Assembly: GCF_023238205.1 (NCBI RefSeq)
Contig: NZ_CP096659.1
Location: 1,178,001 to 1,242,000, forward strand
Direction: 5' to 3'
DNA from: Halorussus limi
GTDB lineage: Archaea; Halobacteriota; Halobacteria; Halobacteriales; Haladaptataceae
DNA length: 64,000 bases
Position numbers and translations under genes: made by a program. The notes under the pieces were generated by a model. It made no database searches. It was not told where the DNA came from and saw nothing but the letters and a program-made list of their open reading frames with translations. Of the stretch, positions 42,482 through 51,140 are shown piece by piece. How positions within the stretch are numbered: position 1 is the first letter of the stretch; every line of letters begins with the position of its first letter.

Positions 42482-42867
42482 GCGCTCGGTACGTCTTCGG
42501 ATTCTCACTTCGTCTCGAACCGAGGCGAAGCCGTCCCGTCCGCAGGGAACCATTACATTTTTTACAGACCGCGTGCCCGTTTCGGACGACTCGTCCTATG
42601 ACCCGCCGGTCTGCGGTGCGTCCGGTGTTCGACCCCCTCTCGCCCCCCGCCGCGCGACGGGCCCGATAGCTGCAGCACTCGGGTTCGTTTCGCTACCTCG
42701 TCGGTAGCTGCACTCTCCCCTCGAACACACACGCACATGCCGACACACGCTGAGCCACCGGTCTACCGCCGGGGCTCGTACGACCGCAGACTGACGTCCG
42801 AACAGGAATCGAACTGCTCGCCCGAACCGCTCGGAACCGCGCCGAGGCCCCGCGGAGGCGGTCCTCG
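42482..42867. other. Intergenic region with two short ORFs before the MFS gene
   Basis: A 386-bp gap. A promoter-like ATTACATTTTTTAC (42552-42565) precedes an ATG at 42598 that opens a 23-codon ORF (MTRRSAVRPVFDPLSPPAAR...). A second ORF of 44 codons (42737-42871, starts MPTHAEPPVYRRG) ends in the ATGA that contains the MFS start. Both are Arg/Pro-rich rather than acidic, so they may be leader peptides rather than stable proteins, or chance frames. Confidence 0.35.
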
Positions 42868-44163
42868 ATGACCGTCGCCGAGCGCTCGCTGTGGCGGAAC
42901 CGGGACTTCCGGCGCTTCTTCGCCGGCCAGTTCGTCACGAACGCCGGGGACAGCCTCTACACGGTCGCCGTTCTCTGGCTCGCCTTCGAACTGAGCGGCT
43001 CGACTCTCGTCACCGGCGCTCTGAACGCGATACTGCTGCTCCCGTGGCTGCTACAGGTGTTCGCCGGGCCGCTCGTCGACCGCCTCCCGCTCAGGACCGT
43101 CCTCGTCGGGTCACAAGTCGTCCAGGGCGTGGTCGTGCTCGTCCTGCCGCTCGCGGCGGTAACCGGGCATCTAAGCATCGGCGTGCTGTTCGCCGCCGCG
43201 ACGGTTCTGATGCTCGCGACGCTGGTGATGTCACCGATGGAGAGCGCACTCCTGCCTCGAATCGTCGACGAAGAGCGGCTCTCCGGCGCGAACTCCGCGC
43301 TGGCAACCGTAACGCTCGGACTGGACATGGTGTTCGACGCGGTCGGAGGTGGCTTCATCGCCGTCTTCGGGGCGACGACGCTGTTCCTCGCCGACTCGCT
43401 CACCTTCGGGGTCGCGACGCTGTTGTTCGCCGGCGTCACGGTGGGGACTGCCGTGAATCCAGCGGAGACCGGAGAGACTGACGAGTCCGAACCGCACGGC
43501 GAATCCGTACTCCGGTCGTACGTTTCGGACCTGCGGACGGGTGTCGACATCCTCCGCGGGACCACCTTCGTCGAACTGATGATGACGACTGCGGTCGCGA
43601 ACTTCGCGACCGGGGTCACGCTGGCGATTCTGCCGGCGTTCGGTGACGGCCTCGGCGGACCCGCAGTCTACGGCCTGCTGCTCGGAGCCCTCGGCGTCGG
43701 CCGACTCGTCGGTTCGCTCGTCGGCCCGTACGTCGAGGGCGTTCCCTACGGGATGGTACTCGTCTCGCAGGGAATCGGCGCGAGTTGTTGGGTCGCCGCG
43801 GTGGTCGCGCCGTCGCCGGCGCTCACGGTCGCGCTGTTCGGTCTCGCGTGGGTTCCCGCCGGTGCCTCGGACGTGCTCACGGCGACCCTGAACCAGCGCG
43901 TGTTCCCGGCCGACCTGCTCGGCCGGGTCTCCGCGACGAAGGGCACCATCTCGGGGATGACGCTCCCGCTGGGGTCGCTCGTCGGCGGTGTCGTCGCCGA
44001 ATGGCTGGGAACGACGACGACGATGGCGTTGGCCGCCAGCGGGTTCGGCTTCACGGCCGTCTACGTCCTGCTGCGCCCGCGACTCCGACGGCTTCCCGCC
44101 GTCACCGCGGCCGAACCGGACGACTTCGACGTGGAGGTGGAGACCGACCGGCCGGCGGAGTAG
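42868..44163 (+). CDS. MFS transporter
   Basis: 431 residues with about twelve membrane helices. It starts RSLWRNRDFRRFFAGQFVTN, the usual beginning of DHA3-type MFS proteins, followed by the motif-A loop between helices 2 and 3 (AGPLVDRLPLRTVLVGSQ) and its repeat in the second half (SLVGPYVEGVPYGMVLVS). Related proteins export macrolides or other drugs, or siderophores; the substrate here is unknown. Its ATG overlaps the stop of a short upstream ORF. The C-terminal tail is acidic. Confidence 0.85.
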   Translation: MTVAERSLWRNRDFRRFFAGQFVTNAGDSLYTVAVLWLAFELSGSTLVTGALNAILLLPWLLQVFAGPLVDRLPLRTVLVGSQVVQGVVVLVLPLAAVTGHLSIGVLFAAATVLMLATLVMSPMESALLPRIVDEERLSGANSALATVTLGLDMVFDAVGGGFIAVFGATTLFLADSLTFGVATLLFAGVTVGTAVNPAETGETDESEPHGESVLRSYVSDLRTGVDILRGTTFVELMMTTAVANFATGVTLAILPAFGDGLGGPAVYGLLLGALGVGRLVGSLVGPYVEGVPYGMVLVSQGIGASCWVAAVVAPSPALTVALFGLAWVPAGASDVLTATLNQRVFPADLLGRVSATKGTISGMTLPLGSLVGGVVAEWLGTTTTMALAASGFGFTAVYVLLRPRLRRLPAVTAAEPDDFDVEVETDRPAE

Positions 44164-44536
44164 CGGGGCGACTCCGGTCTCGGCCCTTCTCTGGGGTGTT
44201 TGCACTTCGACGCCGAAACCGAGCGACGCAGTTCGGACTCAGCGTCGAACAGGGGACTCCGCTTACCGACTGCCGGTACGAAAAACGACGCCTGCCGCAC
44301 CCATCGCGGCAGAGGTGCGCTCGCGTGGAGTTCATGGCATGGCACGCGATGAAGTCGGCACGCGAGCGCAACCCGACCTACGAACTGGGGCTTGTTAGGT
44401 CTGACGCCTATCGTTTTCTAGCAAAACGCGAGCGAGTAGCGAGTCGAGTTTGTCGGTGCCCGCGAGGACGGAACCGGTTCGAGCGGACCCGGAGTGGAAC
44501 CCTACCTGTCGATGCGAGTACGGCGGCAACGAACCG
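44164..44536. other. Intergenic region, no gene seen
   Basis: A 373-bp stretch between the MFS gene (plus) and the DedA gene (minus), both reading toward it. Open frames are short and not acidic; one plus-strand frame near 44334 (MAWHAMKSARERNPTYELGL) keeps reading for about 60 codons, but it lacks a promoter, and I found no recognisable motif in it. The sequence CTGCCG...CGGCAG near 44268-44312 is a weak inverted repeat that could aid termination. Confidence 0.35.
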
Positions 44537-45247
44537 CTATAGGAGTTCTAACGCGGCCCGGAAGATGCGGGGACCGACCAGCGCGAGCGCCGTCTCGAAG
44601 ACGAGCGTGCCGAGGGCCGACAGCACGACGAACTTGCGGTCGTCCATCTCGGCGAACCCGGCGGGGACCGTCAGCATGCCGCGGGTGAACAGCAGCGCGT
44701 TGCTCACGGGGACGGCGACGGGTCCCCAACGGTCGAACCACCCGTCGAAGCGGTCGAGTTGGCTCTCGTCGATGCGGAACCACCGCTTTTCGAGCAGGTA
44801 CTCCCTGCCGCCGCGCTTCGCCAGCAGGAACAGGGCGTACTGCCCGATAGTAGCGCCGACGACCGAAACCGCCACGATGACCGCGATGGTCGCGTAATCG
44901 CTCGGAGAGTCGGCCAACGCGGCGACCGCTACCGGCACGACGGTCTCACTCGGCGCGAAGTACAGCAGCATCGCGCCCTCCAGAATCATGATGAAGAACA
45001 GCGCGAGCAGGCCGTACTGGTTGAGCCACGCCTCCGCGAGTTCTTGGTTCCCGATGAAGAACAGGCCGACGCCGACCACCGCCGCGAGGACGATGCCGAC
45101 CGTCAGCAACAACAGGCCGTTGTCGGCGAAGAACTTCCGAACCGTGCCGGGTTCGGTCGCGTTCGACAGCAACACGCCAGCGAAGACGACCGCGACGCCG
45201 AGCGCTACTGGCGCGTCGGCGGCGACGAGAGCGAGCGGGGACAGCAT
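44537..45247 (-). CDS. DedA/VTT-family membrane protein
   Basis: 236 residues, with six or so hydrophobic segments. The VTT (SNARE-associated/DedA) core runs from about 70 to 225: GLLALFFIMILEGAMLLYFA, PSETVVPVAVAAL, GATIGQYALFLLAKRGGREYL, then WGPVAVPVSNALLFTRGMLTVPAGFAEM (the conserved G-x-x-x-V/R-P-A-G). DedA proteins are implicated in lipid scrambling and membrane homeostasis. The N-terminal ~60 residues form two extra helices. Divergent from hemB. Confidence 0.85.
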   Translation of the reverse strand: MLSPLALVAADAPVALGVAVVFAGVLLSNATEPGTVRKFFADNGLLLLTVGIVLAAVVGVGLFFIGNQELAEAWLNQYGLLALFFIMILEGAMLLYFAPSETVVPVAVAALADSPSDYATIAVIVAVSVVGATIGQYALFLLAKRGGREYLLEKRWFRIDESQLDRFDGWFDRWGPVAVPVSNALLFTRGMLTVPAGFAEMDDRKFVVLSALGTLVFETALALVGPRIFRAALELL

Positions 45248-45393
45248 TCGTGACTGTCGTATCGACAGGCGGTACTAAATGCGTTGTGACCCCGACCGGG
45301 TCGAAGTCGCGCCGGAGGGCCGAACGGTCCGACCCGGCGAGCGCGGGTCGCCGCGAGCGACGCGGTTTTGGGACCCGCGCAGCAAGTAGCGAC

Positions 45394-46377
45394 ATGGACC
45401 TCACAGACCGGCCCCGTCGCCTCCGGCGGGACGGAATCCGCGGGATGGTCAGCGAGACCGACGTGGACGCGAGCGACCTCATCGCGCCCGTCTTCGTGGA
45501 CGCGACGACCGACGAGCGAGTACCCATCGAGACGATGCCGGGCCACGAGCGCGTCCCGGTCGAAGACGCCGTCACGCGCGTTGAGGAAGTACTCGAAACC
45601 GGCGTCGAGGCCGTGATGCTGTTCGGGATTCCCGAGTCGAAGGACGAACGGGGCACCCGCGCGTGGGCCGAAGACGGCGTGGTGCAGGAGGCGACCCGGC
45701 GCGTGACAGCGGAGACCGACGCCTACGTGATTACCGACGTGTGTCTCTGTGAGTACACGAGTCACGGCCACTGCGGAGTACTGGAAGACGGCGCGGCCGA
45801 GGGCGACGAGCGCCTGACCGTGCGGAACGACGAGACGCTCGACCTGCTCGGGAAGATAGCCACCTCTCACGCCGAGGCCGGGGCCGACATGGTCGCGCCC
45901 TCCGGAATGATGGACGGGATGGTCGGAGCCATCCGGGAGTCGCTCGACGACGAGGGCTTTTCGGACGTGCCGATTATGAGTTACGCCGCTAAGTACGAGT
46001 CGGCGTTCTACGGTCCCTTCCGAGACGCCGCCGACGGCGCGCCAGCGTTCGGCGACCGGCGACACTACCAGATGGACCCCGCCAACCGACGGGAGGCCCT
46101 GCGCGAGGTCCGCCTCGACGTGGAACAGGGCGCGGACGTGCTGATGGTCAAGCCCGCGCTGCCCTACCTCGACATCGTGCGTGACCTCCGCGAGGAGTTC
46201 GACCACCCCGTCGCGGCGTACAACGTCTCGGGCGAGTACGCGATGCTCCACGCCGCCAGCGAGAAGGGGTGGCTGAGTCTGGAGGAGGTGGCGATGGAGT
46301 CGCTCGTGTCGATGAAGCGCGCCGGGGCGGACCTGATTCTGACGTACTTCGCCGAGGACGTGGCCGAGAGCCTCTGA
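45394..46377 (+). CDS. hemB: Delta-aminolevulinic acid dehydratase (porphobilinogen synthase)
   Basis: 327 residues from ATG 45394. It condenses two 5-aminolevulinates to porphobilinogen. The Zn-site Cys cluster DVCLCEYTSHGHCG, the Schiff-base Lys segments SYAAKYESAFYGPFRDAA and MVKPALPYLDIV, and PSGMMDGMV are intact. The zinc-type cluster indicates a Zn2+ enzyme rather than the Mg2+ form. It is transcribed alone here, while hemL, hemC and hemD occur 8-11 kb downstream in the same orientation. Confidence 0.97.
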   Translation: MDLTDRPRRLRRDGIRGMVSETDVDASDLIAPVFVDATTDERVPIETMPGHERVPVEDAVTRVEEVLETGVEAVMLFGIPESKDERGTRAWAEDGVVQEATRRVTAETDAYVITDVCLCEYTSHGHCGVLEDGAAEGDERLTVRNDETLDLLGKIATSHAEAGADMVAPSGMMDGMVGAIRESLDDEGFSDVPIMSYAAKYESAFYGPFRDAADGAPAFGDRRHYQMDPANRREALREVRLDVEQGADVLMVKPALPYLDIVRDLREEFDHPVAAYNVSGEYAMLHAASEKGWLSLEEVAMESLVSMKRAGADLILTYFAEDVAESL

Positions 46378-46391
46378 GAGGGCTCAGTTCC

Positions 46392-46874
46392 CTATCGGTC
46401 GAATCGACCAGCGTTGCCCGTCGAGCTAATACCATACGAAAACTCACCGGACGCATATACGACTCCCATGAGGACGTTGTCGTACTCTCTGCCGGAGGGT
46501 GACGGATTGAAGGGGATTCGCCCACCGGTCTCGGGAACCGTACCGTCAACCGTGAATTCGACCAAGTAGTACACCGGTTCGGTGAAGATGTTCTTAAACG
46601 TCTGAGTTTCCCCGGGTGCGACTGACGACGAGGCCGTCAGTTCTCGTTGCTGAGGTGGGGCTGATACGTCACCAGCGACGCCGTATCTATCCGGCTCTGA
46701 CCGTGGTTCGGCACCGACGTCTACGACCGAAACCCCGATTACGTGCGGCAGGTCGTCCCGGTTCTCGAACTGGAGACTCCCGGCGGGGATATCGTCGTTC
46801 AGGATATCGGAACATCCAGTAAGACCTGTCACACCGACTGTGCTGAGCGACGTAAGGAGGGCACGGCGATCCAT
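46392..46874 (-). CDS. Small lipoprotein, function unknown
   Basis: 160 residues from ATG 46874. Short signal MDRRALLTSLSTVGVTGLTG followed by Cys21 in a lipobox (L-T-G-C); two Arg precede the hydrophobic core, so Tat export is likely. The mature part is a small beta-rich domain (GSLQFENRDDLPHVIGVSVV, VYYLVEFTVDGTVPETGG, LMGVVYASGEFSYGIS). It is lower in GC than its neighbours. No family recognised. Confidence 0.75.
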   Translation of the reverse strand: MDRRALLTSLSTVGVTGLTGCSDILNDDIPAGSLQFENRDDLPHVIGVSVVDVGAEPRSEPDRYGVAGDVSAPPQQRELTASSSVAPGETQTFKNIFTEPVYYLVEFTVDGTVPETGGRIPFNPSPSGREYDNVLMGVVYASGEFSYGISSTGNAGRFDR

Positions 46875-46982
46875 ACGCAGGAGTTGCAGAAATGCAACAA
46901 GTGTTTTGTGAATTTCTCGGTGAGAGGAATGATGACGGAGGTTCCCGGAATAACTACACCGCAAACTGCGCATCTCAAGGGG

Positions 46983-47780
46983 CTATTCACTGGATTCGGA
47001 GGTGAGGGCGTCGAGTCGCCAAGTGAAGATGGCCCGCAGCACCACGACGAGACTGTTGTTCTCACCCGTCCCCCAGATGCCGGTCTCGTGGATGCCGTCC
47101 GGCGCGTCTTCGTCGACGAGAACACTCACGAGAGCGGTTCGCTTGTCGGTGACGAGCAGGCTTCCGGCACCTTCCTCGGACCACGCCCACAGCGTCTCGA
47201 AGAGTTCAGCCGAGGGAACTTGCTCCTGAATCTGGGCCCGAACGGGGTCGGAAAGGCCCGCGACATAGATGTCGACGCCGCGCTCCTCGGCCGCCTTCAG
47301 GTGGTCGAGGTGGTCGTCGGTGAGGAGTTCGTCGACGGTCATGTAGATGAGTTCGTCTTCGGCGTCGTCGATGAATTCGAGGAGTCGACTGGTGACCGCC
47401 TCGTGATTCGTGACCGTCCACACCCCGAACTCCTCGGGCTGCTGGGTAGCGGGTTCGAGGTCCTCTAACAACTCGCTCAACTCCGTGATGGTGTTCTCGC
47501 GTTGGAGGTCGAGCTTTCGGAGGGCGCTCTCTCGTGACACCGGCGTGAATTTCTTGGGCGACGTGTGTTGGATATCGACCAGTCCGGCCTCGTGGAGGGC
47601 GTCGACCGCGTCGTAGACGCGGGTGCGGGGCACGTCGCCGACCTCTGCGACGTCCTTTGCGGTGCCGGTCCCGAGTCGAAGGAGATAGACGAACGTGTAG
47701 GCCTCGTACTCACTGAAGCCGAACTCTTTGAGCAAATTGGCACACTCGTATTCGAGCTGTTCGGTCGACTTCCCCGCCAT
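46983..47780 (-). CDS. TrmB-family transcriptional regulator
   Basis: 265 residues from ATG 47780. The N-terminal TrmB winged helix is clear (LKEFGFSEYEAYTFVYLLRL, GTAKDVAEVGDVPRTRVYDA, VDALHEAGLVDIQH), followed by a short coiled coil (TITELSELLEDLEPA) and a PLD-like C-terminal sensing domain (about 125-265; DDAEDELIYMTVDELLTDDH, IYVAGLS). TrmB proteins control sugar and amino-acid metabolism in archaea. The effector is unknown. It lies next to a lipoprotein gene on the same strand. Confidence 0.85.
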   Translation of the reverse strand: MAGKSTEQLEYECANLLKEFGFSEYEAYTFVYLLRLGTGTAKDVAEVGDVPRTRVYDAVDALHEAGLVDIQHTSPKKFTPVSRESALRKLDLQRENTITELSELLEDLEPATQQPEEFGVWTVTNHEAVTSRLLEFIDDAEDELIYMTVDELLTDDHLDHLKAAEERGVDIYVAGLSDPVRAQIQEQVPSAELFETLWAWSEEGAGSLLVTDKRTALVSVLVDEDAPDGIHETGIWGTGENNSLVVVLRAIFTWRLDALTSESSE

Positions 47781-47956
47781 TCTACCACATAGGCGGCAGT
47801 CCCGGAAAAGGAAAGTGGCAGTCCACTTCCGGTGGTTTCGGGGGCTCTGTGCCGTAACGGGTATCTCACGCTGAACGATACACACCACGCGGTACCGACT
47901 CTATCGTCCCGTTTTCGGAGCGGAACTGAACGAAGAAGCCGTGCTTCGAACTACTG

Positions 47957-48451
47957 TTACTCCGGGCCTGCGACCATTCGTCTGACCTCGGCCCCGCAGT
48001 CCGCGCAGTAGAGGACGTACGTGTCACCGCCGTCCCGTTGTTCGTAGTCGCGGTCGGTCTCGTCGCCGCACTCCGGACATCGCTCCTCGATGACCGCGCC
48101 GTCGTCGGCCTTCGGTGCGCCGACCGCGATTACCCGTGCGGTCCCTTCGCCAGTCGCAACTGTGCGCTGTCTGGCCTCGGGCGGCACGAAGAACGCCTCG
48201 CCCGTCCCCACGTCGTAGTCGCCGTCGGGCGTCTCGACGCGAATCGTCCCCTCGACGACGTACAGCAGTTCCTCGTGGTTCGGATGACGGTGTTCGCCCC
48301 ACGGTAACTGCTGGCCGGGGTCGGCGACGTAGACGTTGAAACCGAACTCGGTAGCGCCGACGGCCTCGTCGACTTCCTTCTTGTGCCGAGTCGGATTAGG
48401 AGCGTCTGGGAGGTCCTCGACCGCGACTTTTCGGAACTCGGTGTCGGTCAT
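47957..48451 (-). CDS. Cupin protein with C-terminal zinc ribbon
   Basis: 164 residues from ATG 48451. The cupin barrel has motif 1 (PWGEHRHPNHEELLYVVEGT, with two His and a Glu) and motif 2 (GEAFFVPPEARQRTVATGEG). After a linker the C-terminus carries CPECGDETDRDYE and LYCADCGAEVRR, a four-Cys zinc ribbon. This cupin plus ribbon architecture is unusual and suggests binding of nucleic acid or protein along with a small ligand. The longer upstream frame is not credible. Function unknown. Confidence 0.78.
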   Translation of the reverse strand: MTDTEFRKVAVEDLPDAPNPTRHKKEVDEAVGATEFGFNVYVADPGQQLPWGEHRHPNHEELLYVVEGTIRVETPDGDYDVGTGEAFFVPPEARQRTVATGEGTARVIAVGAPKADDGAVIEERCPECGDETDRDYEQRDGGDTYVLYCADCGAEVRRMVAGPE

Positions 48452-48889
48452 GCGTCGAGATACGACGCCGACTCCGAAAAGGCCGCGCCTCGGTCTCGTC
48501 GACGAGGTGACACGGCGGACGCACCTCTCAGAGCGGTGGCGTAGCCGTTCTCGGGCGCCCGACGCGCTTCTAACCCGGTTTCCCTCGCGCGCACTGCCGA
48601 CTCGCGGGACGAGGTCGCACGCTTCGACCCCTCCCACGAACGTCCGGGAATCGACCGCGCGAACGTCCGCTTTCTGGACGGAATACAACCTTATATCCGT
48701 ATTATCCGATTTTAAACCGGACGAGCGTCTACCACAGAGGAGATATTCTGTAAATGTTCAACGCTTACGCTTATGTACTGCTTTGCCGTCACAGTATATC
48801 GTGAGCCAACACACGAACCAAAAGGAATTCGAGATTTTCCTGAACAGTCGTCCAGACGATTTGGTGGAAGTTCCGACGGAGGGCGAGGA
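48452..48889. promoter_or_regulatory. Promoter and leader region of amt
   Basis: A 438-bp gap between the divergent cupin gene and amt. TATA-like sequences occur at about 48690-48698 (CCTTATATCC) and 48769-48777 (CTTATGTAC). The latter lies about 27 bp before GTG 48801, which opens a 31-codon ORF overlapping the amt start. No nitrogen-regulator operator could be assigned. Confidence 0.45.
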
Positions 48890-48896
48890 ATGTTAG
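48801..48896 (+). CDS. Possible leader peptide overlapping amt
   Basis: A 31-residue ORF from GTG 48801: acidic, starting [20 protein letters not shown], with its stop TAG at 48894-48896, seven bases into the amt coding sequence (ATG 48890). The GTG lies about 27 bp after a TATA-like CTTATGTAC, so it could be the leaderless first ORF of the transcript. Its acidic, protein-like composition argues against pure chance. It could couple translation of amt to nitrogen status, but no direct evidence exists. Confidence 0.4.
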   Translation: MSQHTNQKEFEIFLNSRPDDLVEVPTEGEEC

Positions 48897-50569
48897 AGGC
48901 TCCCCTGCAGGTGGACCCCAGTTCGATAGCCAGCGGGGTCAACAACGTCTGGGTGCTGACCGTGACCTTCCTCATCTTCTTCATGCACGCGGGCTTCGCC
49001 ATGCTGGAGGCGGGGCAGGTCCGGTCGAAGAACGTCGCCAACCAGTTGACCAAGAACATGCTGACGTGGAGCGTCGGCGTGCTGGTCTACTTCCTCGTCG
49101 GCGCGGGCCTCTCGTCCGTCGTCGGCGGGGCGGCCGACCCCTTCGCCTACGTCGACGGCGGTTCGGACTCGTGGATAGGGTGGCTGTTCGGCGCGGTGTT
49201 CGCCATGACCGCCGCGACCATCGTCTCCGGCGCGGTCGCAGGTCGGGCGAAGCTCCGGGCGTACGTGACCTACACCGTCCTGCTGTCGGCGGTCATCTAC
49301 CCCGTCGTCGTGGGTTTCACGTGGGCGGGCGGCTTCCTCACCGACATCGGTCCGGGCTTTCAGGACTTCGCGGGCGGGATGGTCGTCCACGGGATGGGCG
49401 GCATCGCGGGCCTGACCGCGGCGTGGATTCTCGGTCCGCGGATGGACCGGTACAACGACGACGGCTCGGTCAACGTCATCCCCGGACACTCGGTGACGTT
49501 CGCGGTGCTGGGGACGCTCATCCTCTGTTTCGGCTGGTACGGCTTCAACGTCGGCACGGCCGCGAGCGTCTTCGTCGTCGAGAACGGCACGCTCGCGCTC
49601 GGCGCGTTCGCCGACACGGTGGGCCGGGTCGCGCTGACCACCACGCTCGGCATGGCCGCGGGAGCCATCGGAGCCAGCACCGTCTCGCTGGTCAAGACCG
49701 AGAAGGTGGACACGCTCTACGTCGCCAACGGGATGCTCGCCGGACTGGTGGGCATCACCAGCAACACCAACGGCATCACGTGGGTCGGCGCGCTGGTCGT
49801 CGGACTCCTCGCCGGCGGTCAGCTTCCGGTCGTCTTCGAGTTCGTGGAGCGGAAGCTCAAAATCGACGACGTCTGTGCGGTCTTCCCGGTTCACGGCTCG
49901 GCGGGCATCCTCGGGGCGCTCCTGTTCCCCTTCTTCGCCGTCCCGGGCTACGAGGTCAGCTTCGTCGCGCAGGCCGTCGGCGTCGGCGTCATCGCGCTGT
50001 GGACCGTCAGCGCGACCGGCCTCGTCTTCGGGGTCCTGAAACTGCTCGGGCAGGCCCGGGTCAGCGCGGAACACGAGCGCGAGGGCCTCGACATCGCGGA
50101 ACACGGCGTGGACACCTACCCTGAGTTCGGTCGCCCGGACGTGACGGAAGGTGGCAGCAGCGCCGTCCGGACCGACGGAGCGGGTTGGCTCCGCGCCGAC
50201 GGCGGCGAGAGCCTCCCCAACGCCGGCCAGATAAAGATGGTCACGGCCGTCGTTCGGCCCGACCGTCTCAGTAACGTGAAGACCGCCTTGGCGCAGGTCG
50301 GCGCGCCGAGCCTCACGGTCACGAACGTCTCTGGTCGCGGGAGCCAACCCGCGAAGACCGGCCAGTGGCGCGGCGAGGAGTACACCGTGGACCTCCACCA
50401 GAAGGTGAAAGTCGAGTGCGTGGTCGCGGACGTGCCCGCCGACGAGGTGGTCGAGGCTGTCCGCGAGGCCGCGGACACCGGCGAACCCGGCGACGGCAAA
50501 ATCTTCGTCATCCCGGTCGAGGACGCCTGTCAGGTCCGGACCGGCGTTCGCGGCACCGAAGCGGTGTAG
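48890..50569 (+). CDS. amt: Ammonium transporter fused to a PII signalling domain
   Basis: 559 residues from ATG 48890. The Amt/Rh membrane domain (about 10-405, eleven helices) has the pore His pair in [10 protein letters not shown] and [12 protein letters not shown], with [20 protein letters not shown] at the start. After an acidic linker, residues about 445-559 form a GlnB/PII domain: [32 protein letters not shown], a T-loop-like stretch [17 protein letters not shown], and [19 protein letters not shown]. Normally GlnK is a separate protein that blocks Amt; here the regulator is built in. No separate glnK is adjacent. Confidence 0.93.
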   Translation: MLEAPLQVDPSSIASGVNNVWVLTVTFLIFFMHAGFAMLEAGQVRSKNVANQLTKNMLTWSVGVLVYFLVGAGLSSVVGGAADPFAYVDGGSDSWIGWLFGAVFAMTAATIVSGAVAGRAKLRAYVTYTVLLSAVIYPVVVGFTWAGGFLTDIGPGFQDFAGGMVVHGMGGIAGLTAAWILGPRMDRYNDDGSVNVIPGHSVTFAVLGTLILCFGWYGFNVGTAASVFVVENGTLALGAFADTVGRVALTTTLGMAAGAIGASTVSLVKTEKVDTLYVANGMLAGLVGITSNTNGITWVGALVVGLLAGGQLPVVFEFVERKLKIDDVCAVFPVHGSAGILGALLFPFFAVPGYEVSFVAQAVGVGVIALWTVSATGLVFGVLKLLGQARVSAEHEREGLDIAEHGVDTYPEFGRPDVTEGGSSAVRTDGAGWLRADGGESLPNAGQIKMVTAVVRPDRLSNVKTALAQVGAPSLTVTNVSGRGSQPAKTGQWRGEEYTVDLHQKVKVECVVADVPADEVVEAVREAADTGEPGDGKIFVIPVEDACQVRTGVRGTEAV

Positions 50570-50677
50570 CGCGCTCGCCCCGCTGATTCGACATTCGGTC
50601 CCTTCCTTCGTTCTTCCCGTTCGATGCACGCGCTGGCGACGGCCAACGTATATCCTCTCGGAGTGTCAAGACTCGGT

Positions 50678-51094
50678 ATGGTCGAACGAGAGACCACCGC
50701 CCGAACCACAGACCGCCCTCCCGTCGCCGACGAGCGCCCGCCCGACGACGACCCGAACACCCTCACGAACGCGGTCGTCGGAGCGGTCGTCAGCGTCGTC
50801 GGCGCTCCGCTCCTCCCGTTCGCCGCCATCGGCGGCGGCGGAGTCGCGGGCTACTTGCAGGGGACCGACCTCCGAGAAGGTGCGAAGGTCGGAGCCGTCT
50901 CGGGCGCGATAGCGACGGTTCCGGCGTTCGTCCTCGCGTGGGCCGTCGCCGGGTTTCTGTTCATCGGGATGGACCCGTTCCTCGCGCTGACGAGCCTCTT
51001 CGCGGCCTTCCTCTTCGTGCTGGTCGCGGGCTACCTCGTCGGTGCCGGGGCGCTCGGCGGCGCGCTCGGGGCGTACCTCCGCAACGAACTGTGA
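50678..51094 (+). CDS. DUF5518-like small membrane protein
   Basis: 138 residues from ATG 50678; TATA-like ACGTATATCC lies about 27 bp upstream (50647-50656), pointing to a leaderless mRNA and excluding the upstream in-frame start. A polar N-terminus (1-30) is followed by four hydrophobic helices with many Gly (NAVVGAVVSVVGAPLLPFAA, GGVAGYLQGTDLREGAKVGA, AGYLVGAGALGGALGAYL). The Gly-rich helix pattern matches haloarchaeal DUF5518 proteins as I recall them; function unknown. Confidence 0.7.
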   Translation: MVERETTARTTDRPPVADERPPDDDPNTLTNAVVGAVVSVVGAPLLPFAAIGGGGVAGYLQGTDLREGAKVGAVSGAIATVPAFVLAWAVAGFLFIGMDPFLALTSLFAAFLFVLVAGYLVGAGALGGALGAYLRNEL

Positions 51095-51140
51095 CCTCTC
51101 GCAAGACGTCCGGACCTGTCAGTGCGGACGCTTCGACCGC

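Noticed and set aside
39878-42553. 891-codon minus-strand frame
   Set aside because: Antisense to the HdrD/DsrM-like gene; no start signal and no protein-like composition.
44334-44520. Open plus-strand frame starting MAWHAMKSARER
   Set aside because: Considered as a decayed transposase or small gene, but it has no recognisable motif and no promoter, and its basic composition suggests chance.
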